DNA of 11,100 nt from Dethiothermospora halolimnae (GTDB lineage Bacteria > Bacillota > Clostridia > Tissierellales > VENL01), in NCBI RefSeq assembly GCF_037577855.1, contig NZ_JBAKFX010000084.1, positions 1 through 11,100 of the forward strand, read 5' to 3'. Position 1 is the stretch's first letter. Each line of letters starts with the position of its first letter. The translations under genes were made by a program, and so were the position numbers. Positions 1 to 5,623 of this stretch are shown here, piece after piece. Under the pieces are notes generated by a model that worked only from the letters and a program-made list of their open reading frames with translations, ran no database searches and had not been told where the DNA came from.

Positions 1-124
1 GATTTTGCCGCCGACTTCCTTCAGATTCCACCTCACGGTGGACACCCTTGTCTTCAGCTAGCACCTATATCACCTTCGGTGTTCGGGACTTTCACCCTAT
101 AGACTGTGTCCATGCTGGGCACAC
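1..124 (-). mobile_element. Group IIC intron, 5' end (cut by the window edge)
   Basis: Read on the minus strand, the sequence starts at 124 with GTGTGCCCAGCATGG. It continues with a block containing GGGTGAAAGTCCCGAAC, then GGGTGTCC, GTGGAATCTGAAGG and GGCGGCAAAA. From memory this order and wording closely match domain I of bacterial group IIC introns such as that of Oceanobacillus iheyensis, and the GUGYG start is the group II 5' splice-site signature. The 5' end lies four bases after the U-tract of a hairpin terminator, the insertion preference known for class C introns. Only the first 124 nt are in the window; the rest of the ribozyme, any reverse transcriptase gene and the 3' end lie to the left. 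The local base composition is clearly richer in GC than its surroundings. Confidence 0.9.
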
Positions 125-128
125 ATAC

Positions 129-160
129 AAAAAGAAGCCATAAAATTATGACTTCTTTTT
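129..160 (-). terminator. Rho-independent terminator of the zinc-ribbon gene, intron target
   Basis: An inverted repeat pairs 129-137 (AAAAAGAAG) with 152-160. One mismatch follows, then inner pairs and an AT loop. On the minus strand the stem ends in CTTCTTTTT, a U-tract, five bases past the stop codon of the zinc-ribbon gene. The group IIC intron begins at 124, directly downstream. Confidence 0.85.
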
Positions 161-165
161 CCCCA

Positions 166-321
166 CTATTTCTTACTACATCTCTTACATACCTTTATCT
201 CGTTTCCTTCCTTATCAGTACTATCCCATAAAACTTTAACACCTGTTCTTTTACAAATAGGGCATGTACCTCTCCAACCTTCGCTCTTCTTTATATGTCT
301 TCCCCTATAATTTTTTGCCAT
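166..321 (-). CDS. Small zinc-ribbon protein, 51 aa, function unknown
   Basis: This short open frame begins with ATG at 321 after a strong ribosome-binding site (AAAGGGGGATT, spacing about 7) and ends with TAG at 166. The product has a basic N-terminus (MAKNYRGRHIKKSEGW) and two CxxC knuckles, C20-x2-C23 (CPIC) and C45-x2-C48 (CKRC), the layout of a treble-clef or zinc-ribbon fold that would bind one zinc ion. About a third of the residues are Lys or Arg, so nucleic-acid or ribosome binding is a reasonable inference, not a demonstrated role. It is a single-gene unit: a TATAAT sits in a palindrome at 344-359, and a terminator follows at once at 160-129. The gene is intact, because the intron inserted behind its terminator and not inside it. 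Confidence 0.85.
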   Translation of the reverse strand: MAKNYRGRHIKKSEGWRGTCPICKRTGVKVLWDSTDKEGNEIKVCKRCSKK

Positions 322-343
322 TTGTAATCCCCCTTTAATTTTC

Positions 344-359
344 ATCTATAATTATAGAT
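344..359 (-). promoter_or_regulatory. Palindromic -10 region of the zinc-ribbon gene
   Basis: ATCTATAATTATAGAT is a perfect 16-bp palindrome. Its minus strand contains TATAAT at 356-351, about 30 bases upstream of the ATG at 321, which fits a -10 box. I see no good -35 box at the expected distance. The half-site ATCTATAA also occurs in the dyad upstream of the LysR gene, but in such AT-rich DNA this may be chance. Confidence 0.35.
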
Positions 360-445
360 ATTAGTTCAAAGAGACATTTATTACATTTTTCATATAATAA
401 AATATAGTATTTTCTATAATATTTAAGTCGTAATCAATTAATAAT

Positions 446-1333
446 TTATATCAATTCTCTTTTACAAAATCCAATAAAATCATCCCTAAAATCTCCACAT
501 ACATCATCTAAATATATAAAATTAAACTCTCTAATAATATCAAAATCTTCTATGTCCACAGATTTTATGCTCCCACTTTCAATAGATGACTTTATGGCTT
601 CCTTCGATATAATAGTCACCCCTAAGTTTGATTTCACCAATGATATAAGAGCAGTTATATTTCCTATTTCCATATAGATATCTATATCATCGAGACTATA
701 ACCTGATTTTAGAAGATGATTTTCAAATACTTGCCTTGTTCCCGAACCATGTTCCCTTAATATTAACTTATCCTCTAATACCTCTTCTATATTTACAGAC
801 TTTCTATTGGCAAATTTATGTTTTGATGATACCGCTAAAACTAATTGGTCATATTTAAACCTATTATAATTTATCTTAGTTTTATTAAAGGGGCCCTCTA
901 TTATTCCAAAGTCTATGGTACCATTATATAGTTTTTCTATTATTTTTTCCGTATTATTTACATGCAGTAAAATATCTATATTTTCATTTTCCTTTCTATA
1001 ATCTCCTATTATTTTAGGTAGTACATATCCACCTATGGTCAATGTGGCACCTATATTATATTTTTTAACTATTGACTTTTTATTTTTAAGTTGATTTTCC
1101 ACTAACTTACTTAATCGATCTATTTTTTTGGCATATTTATAAAGTAGTAGCCCTTCCTCAGTTAGTTCCATATTTCTTCCTTTTTTACATAAAACTTTTA
1201 CACCATAATAATTCTCCAATGCCTTTATATGCTGAGATATGGCAGGTTGAGTTATATTTAATATATTTGCCGCCTTTGTAAAGTTTTTAGTTTTAGCTAC
1301 AGTTATAAACGTAATTAGTTTTATATCTACCAT
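446..1333 (-). CDS. LysR-family transcriptional regulator (CysL/CysB-like effector domain)
   Basis: This 295-aa protein has the usual length of LysR-type regulators. Residues 3-60 form the winged HTH (FTKAANILNITQPAISQHIKALE is the helix-turn-helix and LTEEG begins the wing), followed by a linker helix to about 88 and a periplasmic-binding-like effector domain from about 91. The effector domain carries REHGSGTR at 193-200, a ligand-pocket motif seen in CysB/CysL-type regulators and in the LysR regulators often found near selenium genes. The ATG at 1333 follows AAAGAGGAG. The gene diverges from tcdA across 239 bp, which contain an 11-bp dyad at 1452-1489. LysR proteins commonly repress themselves and activate a divergent neighbour, so control of tcdA is plausible. 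The effector is not readable from the sequence; sulfur- or selenium-related anions or thiol metabolites are guesses from the subfamily. Confidence 0.93.
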   Translation of the reverse strand: MVDIKLITFITVAKTKNFTKAANILNITQPAISQHIKALENYYGVKVLCKKGRNMELTEEGLLLYKYAKKIDRLSKLVENQLKNKKSIVKKYNIGATLTIGGYVLPKIIGDYRKENENIDILLHVNNTEKIIEKLYNGTIDFGIIEGPFNKTKINYNRFKYDQLVLAVSSKHKFANRKSVNIEEVLEDKLILREHGSGTRQVFENHLLKSGYSLDDIDIYMEIGNITALISLVKSNLGVTIISKEAIKSSIESGSIKSVDIEDFDIIREFNFIYLDDVCGDFRDDFIGFCKRELI

Positions 1334-1451
1334 TGCTATTACTCCTCTTTCAAATTAATATTAAGCCTTAAATGAACCCAAATCTACTTTACGTAGTATC
1401 ATTGATAATTTAATAAGTAGAACCTAACTATTTATCTATATTACTTTAATC

Positions 1452-1489
1452 CTATAAATATTATAGTATAGTATTCTAAATATTTATAG
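1452..1489. promoter_or_regulatory. Probable LysR-type operator (11-bp dyad)
   Basis: CTATAAATATT at 1452-1462 and AATATTTATAG at 1479-1489 are exact inverted repeats separated by 16 bp. The centre is about 66 bp upstream of the transcription start predicted for tcdA, the classic position of a LysR recognition site. The left arm also overlaps a minus-strand TATAAT (1465-1460) that could be the -10 of the regulator gene, which would allow autorepression. Confidence 0.5.
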
Positions 1490-1501
1490 ATACTTATATT
1501 A

Positions 1502-1530
1502 TTGACCTCATTATAAAACTGTGGTAGTCT
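1502..1530 (+). promoter_or_regulatory. Predicted promoter of tcdA
   Basis: TTGACC (1502-1507) is separated by 17 bp from TAGTCT (1525-1530). The -10 is preceded by TGG, an extended -10 element. The weak hexamer at -10 is the kind of promoter that would benefit from an activator bound at the upstream dyad. Confidence 0.45.
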
Positions 1531-1572
1531 TATTTTTACCGGAATAAAATTATATTTTGAAAGGGTGTCACT

Positions 1573-2328
1573 ATGCTACATGAATTTTCGAGAACAGAGA
1601 TGCTAATAGGTACTGAAGGATTAAATAAATTAAAAGAAAGCACAGTTGGTATATTTGGCATAGGTGGTGTTGGAACCTTTACTGCTGAAGGTTTGGCTAG
1701 AAGTGGTGTAGGTAACTTTGTTTTAATTGATGATGATGATATTTGCCTGACCAATATAAATAGACAAATCCACGCAACAAGAAAAACCGTTGGTAAATCA
1801 AAGGTTGATGTTATGAAGGATAGAATTTTATCCATTAATCCAAATGCCAATATAACTGTATATAAGGAGTTGTATAATACCGATAGTGCTGAAAAACTTC
1901 TTAATCATGATTATGATTATATTGTGGATGCTATAGATATGGTTTCTTCAAAACTTGATTTAATCGAGAGATGTAACCGAAAAAATATTCCTATTATGAG
2001 TAGTATGGGTGCTGGTAATAAATTAAACCCAACAATGCTTGAGGTTTCTGATATATTTAAAACATCAGTTTGTCCATTGGCTAGAGTTATGAGAAGGGAG
2101 CTTAAAAGAAGAAATATAAAAAAACTTAAGGTAGTATATTCTAAGGAAAAACCTCTTACACCCCTTAATGTAGGTGGAGATTGTAAAAGTGACTGTATTT
2201 GTCCAAATAAGGATAGAACCTGTGTAGAAAGAAGACAAATCCCTGGAAGTGTATCCTTTGTCCCTTCTGTAGCAGGACTTATTATAGCTTCTGAAGTTGT
2301 AAAGGATATTATTAATTATGGAAAATAA
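1573..2328 (+). CDS. tcdA: tRNA threonylcarbamoyladenosine dehydratase (TcdA/CsdL)
   Basis: This 251-aa protein belongs to the ThiF/MoeB/E1 adenylating family. TcdA converts t6A37 in ANN-decoding tRNAs into the cyclic form ct6A in an ATP-dependent step. The nucleotide-binding loop GIGGVG is at 29-34. The N-x-x-R-Q motif is at 61-65 (NINRQ), conserved K75 and K77 follow, and VDAID at 118-122 and SMGAGNK at 144-150 complete the active-site region. The family tail RRQIPGSVSFVPSVAG is at 220-235. A cysteine cluster C204, C208, C210 and C217 lies in the C-terminal loop; it may bind a metal or partner, and I recall similar clusters in other clostridial members. The ATG at 1573 follows GAAAGGG. It is a single-gene unit with its own promoter, and the palindromic terminator at 2447-2470 ends it. 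Confidence 0.92.
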   Translation: MLHEFSRTEMLIGTEGLNKLKESTVGIFGIGGVGTFTAEGLARSGVGNFVLIDDDDICLTNINRQIHATRKTVGKSKVDVMKDRILSINPNANITVYKELYNTDSAEKLLNHDYDYIVDAIDMVSSKLDLIERCNRKNIPIMSSMGAGNKLNPTMLEVSDIFKTSVCPLARVMRRELKRRNIKKLKVVYSKEKPLTPLNVGGDCKSDCICPNKDRTCVERRQIPGSVSFVPSVAGLIIASEVVKDIINYGK

Positions 2329-2410
2329 TAGAATGTTATAAATATGACATAATTCTTCATATTTTATTAACAACTTAGACACAATTTTATGTTATTATAT
2401 ATATATCCCC

Positions 2411-2430
2411 TACTCAATCCCCCTTGAGTA
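2411..2430. repeat. Small perfect hairpin with a C-rich loop
   Basis: TACTCAA (2411-2417) and TTGAGTA (2424-2430) flank the loop TCCCCC. It lies in the convergent space between tcdA and the HEPN/CBS gene, just before the main terminator. No U-run follows it, so it is at most an accessory structure. Confidence 0.4.
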
Positions 2431-2446
2431 TGATAAAGATAATTGT

Positions 2447-2470
2447 AGCAGATGGAGTACTCCATCTGCT
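2447..2470. terminator. Bidirectional terminator, perfect 24-bp palindrome
   Basis: The 12-bp arms AGCAGATGGAGT and ACTCCATCTGCT adjoin without a spacer, and one more T-A pair extends them. On the plus strand ATTTTGCTATTT follows, a discontinuous U-tract. The element sits between the ends of the convergent genes tcdA (2328) and the HEPN/CBS gene (2477) and can serve both, although the minus-strand U-tract is weak. Confidence 0.7.
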
Positions 2471-2476
2471 ATTTTG

Positions 2477-3193
2477 CTATTTAGTCTTATTATATAAGTC
2501 CCATTCTGTTACCATTCCTAATAATTTTCCCTTTTGGCTACCGTCAGAGGTTATAAATAGAGCTATTAATTTATGGTTATTTTCATTTTCTCGTCTAAAT
2601 AATTCTTCTATTTCAAACACAGTTGTATCTGTGGCAACAAAATCAAAGTTTTCCTTTCTATATGTATCAAGGGTAGCATATTCCATAAAGTCTTTTATTG
2701 TAGTTTCTTCTGTTATTATGGGATTTTTTTTATTTATCATATAATATATCAGTGTATTTCCATTAAACACTCCAACAACCCTATCATCTTTTATAATAGG
2801 TACCCTAGTTATTAACATTTCCTTCATGGCATTCATTATATCTATTGCGAGATTGTTTGATGTGGCAACTAACAACTTTTGTCGATATGTACATATATCA
2901 TAAGCAGTTAATGGATTTTTAAGCCTATTTAAAATGTTTTCATAGTTTTCTACAACTTCAGGTAGAGGTTCTGCAATGGCCCTCTCTGCCCCTGTTATTG
3001 TTTCATGAACTATGGAGTTCCTAAGTCTTGAGTAACTCTTTAAAATATCTAAGTTCTTCTGTACTAGTTTATTACGTTTGGCTATTATGTTTAAAGCCTT
3101 ATTATGAGGCATATGGACACTTACACTTAATATCCTTTTTACTTCTCTATCAAAATCATTATATATTTGTAAAAATTTTTCTGCTCTTCCCAT
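2477..3193 (-). CDS. HEPN-like N-terminus plus two CBS domains
   Basis: This 238-aa soluble protein has two parts. Residues 1-95 are predicted to be helical and carry RLRNSIVHE at 56-64; R58-x4-H63 fits the R-x4-6-H signature of HEPN domains, many of which are RNases or nucleotide binders. Residues about 103-152 form the first CBS motif (ITRVPIIKDDRVVGVFNGNTL is its core), and about 160-235 the second, ending in GMVTEWDLYN. CBS pairs normally bind adenine nucleotides (AMP, ATP, SAM, c-di-AMP), so the likely logic is nucleotide sensing coupled to the helical domain. The ATG at 3193 follows GGGGGAC. It is a single-gene unit with a near-consensus promoter at 3232-3260, divergent from the lipoprotein gene. 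The CBS assignment is firm; the HEPN assignment is a motif-level inference, and a plain helical dimerisation domain is the alternative. Confidence 0.8.
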   Translation of the reverse strand: MGRAEKFLQIYNDFDREVKRILSVSVHMPHNKALNIIAKRNKLVQKNLDILKSYSRLRNSIVHETITGAERAIAEPLPEVVENYENILNRLKNPLTAYDICTYRQKLLVATSNNLAIDIMNAMKEMLITRVPIIKDDRVVGVFNGNTLIYYMINKKNPIITEETTIKDFMEYATLDTYRKENFDFVATDTTVFEIEELFRRENENNHKLIALFITSDGSQKGKLLGMVTEWDLYNKTK

Positions 3194-3231
3194 ATAAAGT
3201 CCCCCACTCTGATTTAAGTTAATATAATTAT

Positions 3232-3260
3232 ATTTTATATATTTATCTATACCCTATCAA
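3232..3260 (-). promoter_or_regulatory. Predicted promoter of the HEPN/CBS gene
   Basis: On the minus strand TTGATA (3260-3255) lies 17 bp before TAAAAT (3237-3232). Each hexamer differs from the sigma-A consensus at one position. The transcript would start near 3225, leaving a leader of about 32 nt that contains the GGGGG ribosome-binding site. Confidence 0.6.
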
Positions 3261-3312
3261 GTATAATCCAAAGAATTTATTTAAATTTCAACAATGTAAA
3301 TTATTGATGTTA

Positions 3313-3321
3313 TGGTATAAT
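3313..3321 (+). promoter_or_regulatory. Extended -10 promoter of the lipoprotein gene
   Basis: TGG followed by a perfect TATAAT (3316-3321) lies 36 bp before the start codon. No good -35 is present 17 bp upstream, so recognition would depend on the extended -10 or on an activator. Confidence 0.5.
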
Positions 3322-3357
3322 ATTTCTATATAACTATATTATAGGGAGGAATGTAGT

Positions 3358-4776
3358 ATGAAAAAAGTAGCTTTATTATGTCTAGTTACAGCTGTGTTAT
3401 TCAGTTTTGTAGGATGCTCAGATTCCAAAGAAGAGACTACAAATAATATATCAGAAGAAGATAAAAAAGAAATAACTATATTGATGCCTGAACTACCTGA
3501 ATATTATCAATTAAACTCCGGTGACATTATGAGTAATTTTTATACCAAAACTGACTTTATAAAAGATCAGGCTAAATCCTTTGAAAAGAAAGAGAATATT
3601 AAAATAACTATCGATACCATTAAAACTGCCAACGAAGATGACTATATAAAAAAAAGAAATTCAAAGTTGTTTTCCGATAAAGGTTTTGACTTAATTTATG
3701 TCTCTTCATGGGTTCCTGAATACTCTCCAACTCCGATAGTTAACCAGGGTTTAGCCTTAGATATAACTGACAAGATACCAAACCTAAAAAATATTATAAA
3801 AACCCTAAAAGATAGACACATAGTCCCTTTTTCTTCCTATGTTGATGGTCAAATTTTAAATAAAGATATCATGGAAGACTTATCTATTGAAATTCCCAAT
3901 AATAAAATAACTATGAATAGTTATCTTGAATCCACTAATGAATATGAAAAACACTTTCCCGAATCTAAAAACATAATATCTGACTATAATTTTAAATTCT
4001 CTAAGAGTATTAAAAATAATATACGTATGTCTAATAATAAAATGAGTCTTGATATTAAGTCTATTACTAATGATCTAAAGGATATGAGGGATTATTTATT
4101 AAAGGAAAAATATCCTACAATAGATAACTATAATTATTCTAACTATAATAATCTTTTCTTCGATCCTAAATCTAATGAAAAACAAACCCTTTATAATTTT
4201 TTTAAAAATAACATAAATGAAGAAAATCAATTATACTTAAGTTCTTTCAATTCATTACAAGCATTTGATACCTTTTACGAAAGATACAGAAGAGAATTTA
4301 ATGTGAAGCTTATACCCATAAGTACTGTATCAAAGCATTATAGTCAAAGAGAAAATGAACTTATTTTCATTGAAGGATTCATTGTTAATAAAAAAGGAGA
4401 AAATATAGATAATAGTATTAAATTTTTAGATTATTTATTAAGTAATGAAGTACAACGTAAGTTAATAGAAAAAACTGCTATTACAGGTCCAGTATTAGAA
4501 AATATAGATAGTTCAATAATAGATCCTGCCCAATTAGGATTAGGTGAAGAGGAATTTAATAGTATATTAAAGATAAGAAATAAAGCCATTAAATATATAA
4601 ATGATAACAATGTTAAAGTTGCCTATAGATCAATTATTAATAATGAAGTTGTACAGGATAAATTATATAAAGCATACTTTGATATCGTTTTTGCTGATGA
4701 AGATTATAGTGATGAAGAAATAGAAAATAGACTAAAGGAATTGGAGGGTAAGATAAATATAATTTTAAGTGAATAA
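3358..4776 (+). CDS. ABC-type extracellular solute-binding lipoprotein, orphan
   Basis: The 472-aa product starts with a lipoprotein signal peptide: MKK, a hydrophobic stretch and the lipobox SFVGC, with C20 as the lipidated cysteine. A charged linker (SDSKEETTNNISEEDKKE) follows. The mature part has family 1 solute-binding features: an N-terminal strand ITILMPEL, FDLIYVSSW near 110-118, and a C-terminal block (FIEGFIVNKKGENIDNSIKFLDYLLSNEVQ region) typical of sugar- or oligosaccharide-type binding proteins. It should sit on the outer face of the membrane. The ATG at 3358 follows AGGGAGGA; an ATG at 3351 is ruled out because a stop codon comes next. No permease or ATPase gene is adjacent, so its partners must lie elsewhere or it may be a sensor component. 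The ligand cannot be read from the sequence. Confidence 0.82.
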   Translation: MKKVALLCLVTAVLFSFVGCSDSKEETTNNISEEDKKEITILMPELPEYYQLNSGDIMSNFYTKTDFIKDQAKSFEKKENIKITIDTIKTANEDDYIKKRNSKLFSDKGFDLIYVSSWVPEYSPTPIVNQGLALDITDKIPNLKNIIKTLKDRHIVPFSSYVDGQILNKDIMEDLSIEIPNNKITMNSYLESTNEYEKHFPESKNIISDYNFKFSKSIKNNIRMSNNKMSLDIKSITNDLKDMRDYLLKEKYPTIDNYNYSNYNNLFFDPKSNEKQTLYNFFKNNINEENQLYLSSFNSLQAFDTFYERYRREFNVKLIPISTVSKHYSQRENELIFIEGFIVNKKGENIDNSIKFLDYLLSNEVQRKLIEKTAITGPVLENIDSSIIDPAQLGLGEEEFNSILKIRNKAIKYINDNNVKVAYRSIINNEVVQDKLYKAYFDIVFADEDYSDEEIENRLKELEGKINIILSE

Positions 4777-4805
4777 TAAGATATGGCTTTTTCTAGTTGA
4801 TTGGT

Positions 4806-4828
4806 TAGGGGGATTATAAATCCCCCTA
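4806..4828. terminator. Perfect hairpin between convergent genes, weak U-tract
   Basis: TAGGGGGATT (4806-4815) pairs exactly with AATCCCCCTA (4819-4828) around an ATA loop. It lies between the ends of the lipoprotein gene (plus) and the LexA-DBD gene (minus). Neither side has a proper U-run, so it may act as a transcript end-stabiliser or an inefficient terminator. Confidence 0.5.
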
Positions 4829-4873
4829 TAAGAATATCAATGCCCAAAATATGTCAATTTTTTAGAAAAATAT

Positions 4874-5113
4874 CTATATATCCAACAGCTTAACTAGTTT
4901 TTTCCCTTCATCTGTAACAACTATGGATCTTGGCATTCTATCATCTCTAATTATACATCCTAACCTCTCAAGTTTATCCATATATTCACATACTTCAGAT
5001 GACCAATTGACATTTAAACGTTTTTCTATTTCTTCATTAGTGGGACCAATCTCATTCTCCCCTAAATAGTTTATAATCATTCTTAACACTTTTACTTGGT
5101 TTTGCGTAAGCAT
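4874..5113 (-). CDS. Stand-alone LexA-type DNA-binding domain protein, 79 aa
   Basis: The chosen start is the ATG at 5113, because AAAGGGGATGA lies eight bases upstream; a start further upstream at 5152 would lie inside the preceding gene. The product is almost exactly the winged-helix domain of LexA: helix 1 LTQNQVKVLRMIINYL (2-17), IGPTNEEIEKRLNV (22-35), recognition helix SSEVCEYMDKLERLG (38-52), and the wing IIRDDRMPRSIVV (54-66), which corresponds to the IRRDPTKPRAIEV type segment of LexA. The usual autocleavage region and S24 peptidase domain are absent, so RecA cannot trigger its self-cleavage. The stop codon of the upstream WYL gene lies inside its ribosome-binding region, and only four bases separate stop and start, so translation is probably coupled. 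The operon promoter carries a LexA box, suggesting autoregulation or SOS control. Confidence 0.85.
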   Translation of the reverse strand: MLTQNQVKVLRMIINYLGENEIGPTNEEIEKRLNVNWSSEVCEYMDKLERLGCIIRDDRMPRSIVVTDEGKKLVKLLDI

Positions 5114-5117
5114 AATC

Positions 5118-5381
5118 TCATCCCCTTTGCCTATTAGATAAACAGACCCCATATCCCCTTTTACTATATTTTTCTGAAACTATTTTTAAATTCATGGCCG
5201 ATAGAATCCTATCTGTTTTAAAAGTCCGAATAGCTCCTTTGTCAATATCTATAGCCTTAACTGTCTCTTTTTCTAATTTTAGAACTTGTATCCTTCTTTG
5301 ACTTATATCCATATCCTTCATATATATGATAGATATTACTTTATTATTGTCAAGTGAATATTTTAATTCATGTTCAATCAT
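5118..5381 (-). CDS. Minimal WYL-domain protein, 87 aa
   Basis: The ATG at 5381 is preferred, with GGTAGGTGA upstream; a TTG at 5396 would have no ribosome-binding site and almost no leader from the predicted promoter. Residues about 14-62 resemble the Sm-like beta-barrel of WYL domains: strand VISIIYMKD, RRIQVLKLEKETVKAIDID, then IRTFKTDRI (51-59), which matches the R-T-F-R-L-D-R-I signature strand. The W-Y-L triplet itself is not kept (V-K-A at 41-43). There is no HTH in this chain; the DNA-binding part is instead the LexA-type domain encoded next. WYL domains in other regulators sense ligands or single-stranded DNA (PafBC, DriD) and control DNA-damage or phage-defence genes. That the two proteins act together is inferred from the operon. 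The C-terminus (KYSKRGYGVCLSNRQRG) is basic and unassigned. Confidence 0.7.
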   Translation of the reverse strand: MIEHELKYSLDNNKVISIIYMKDMDISQRRIQVLKLEKETVKAIDIDKGAIRTFKTDRILSAMNLKIVSEKYSKRGYGVCLSNRQRG

Positions 5382-5411
5382 AAAATCACCTACCAAATAT
5401 TTCTTATATTC

Positions 5412-5440
5412 ATTCTACCAGAACATATGTTCCTAGTCAA
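5412..5440 (-). promoter_or_regulatory. Promoter of the WYL / LexA-DBD operon
   Basis: On the minus strand TTGACT (5440-5435), a 17-bp spacer and TAGAAT (5417-5412) form a near-consensus sigma-A promoter; TGG before the -10 makes it an extended type. Transcription would start near 5405, giving a leader of about 24 nt to the ATG at 5381. Confidence 0.75.
5420..5433. promoter_or_regulatory. LexA/SOS-box operator
   Basis: AGAACATATGTTCC contains the perfect 12-bp palindrome GAACATATGTTC. It matches the Bacillus/Clostridia LexA box CGAACRNRYGTTYC at 13 of 14 positions. It lies entirely within the spacer between the -35 and -10 of the WYL operon, where a bound repressor would block RNA polymerase. 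Confidence 0.8.
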
Positions 5441-5475
5441 GTAAAAAAATTAATATATTTTTTATATACCACAGG

Positions 5476-5504
5476 TTGTATTATTTTCCTTTATATGTTA
5501 AAAT
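5476..5504 (+). promoter_or_regulatory. Promoter of the small membrane-protein gene
   Basis: TTGTAT (5476-5481), a 17-bp spacer and TAAAAT (5499-5504), with TGT before the -10 (extended -10). Transcription would start near 5511, giving a leader of about 113 nt. Confidence 0.5.
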
Positions 5505-5514
5505 GTAACTAACA

Positions 5515-5563
5515 ATAATGTTAATAAAACTAACATTATGTGTTTAGGCTTTGGTGTGAGCCT
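5515..5563 (+). other. Two leader hairpins upstream of the large palindrome
   Basis: ATAATGTTA (5515-5523) pairs with TAACATTAT (5531-5539) around a 7-nt loop almost at the predicted 5' end of the transcript. AGGCT (5546-5550) pairs with AGCCT (5559-5563). With the palindrome that follows, nearly the whole leader can fold. Confidence 0.5.
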
Positions 5564-5615
5564 CCCCCTTCTATTGTATATGTTTTGATATCAAAACATA
5601 TACAATAGAAGGGGG
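5564..5615 (+). promoter_or_regulatory. Perfect 52-bp palindrome containing the Shine-Dalgarno sequence
   Basis: Two exact 26-bp arms meet at GATATC (5587-5592) with no spacer. The left arm begins with CCCCCTTCTATTG and the right arm ends with CAATAGAAGGGGG. The GGGGGGTGAG (5611-5620) that serves as ribosome-binding site for the GTG at 5624 starts in the right arm, so in RNA the C-run at 5564-5568 masks it. There is no U-run after the stem, so it is not a terminator. Confidence 0.85.
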
Positions 5616-5623
5616 GTGAGATT

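Noticed and set aside
1536..1850. Minus-strand frame opposite tcdA
   Set aside because: It is a mirror of a well-conserved enzyme gene, without a ribosome-binding site of its own.
2424..2744. Plus-strand frame opposite the CBS gene
   Set aside because: Low-complexity shadow that begins inside the terminator region; the minus-strand protein has clear domain motifs.
5114..5152. Upstream start of the LexA-DBD protein at 5152
   Set aside because: It would overlap the WYL gene and has no ribosome-binding site, while the ATG at 5113 has AAAGGGGATGA at the right distance.
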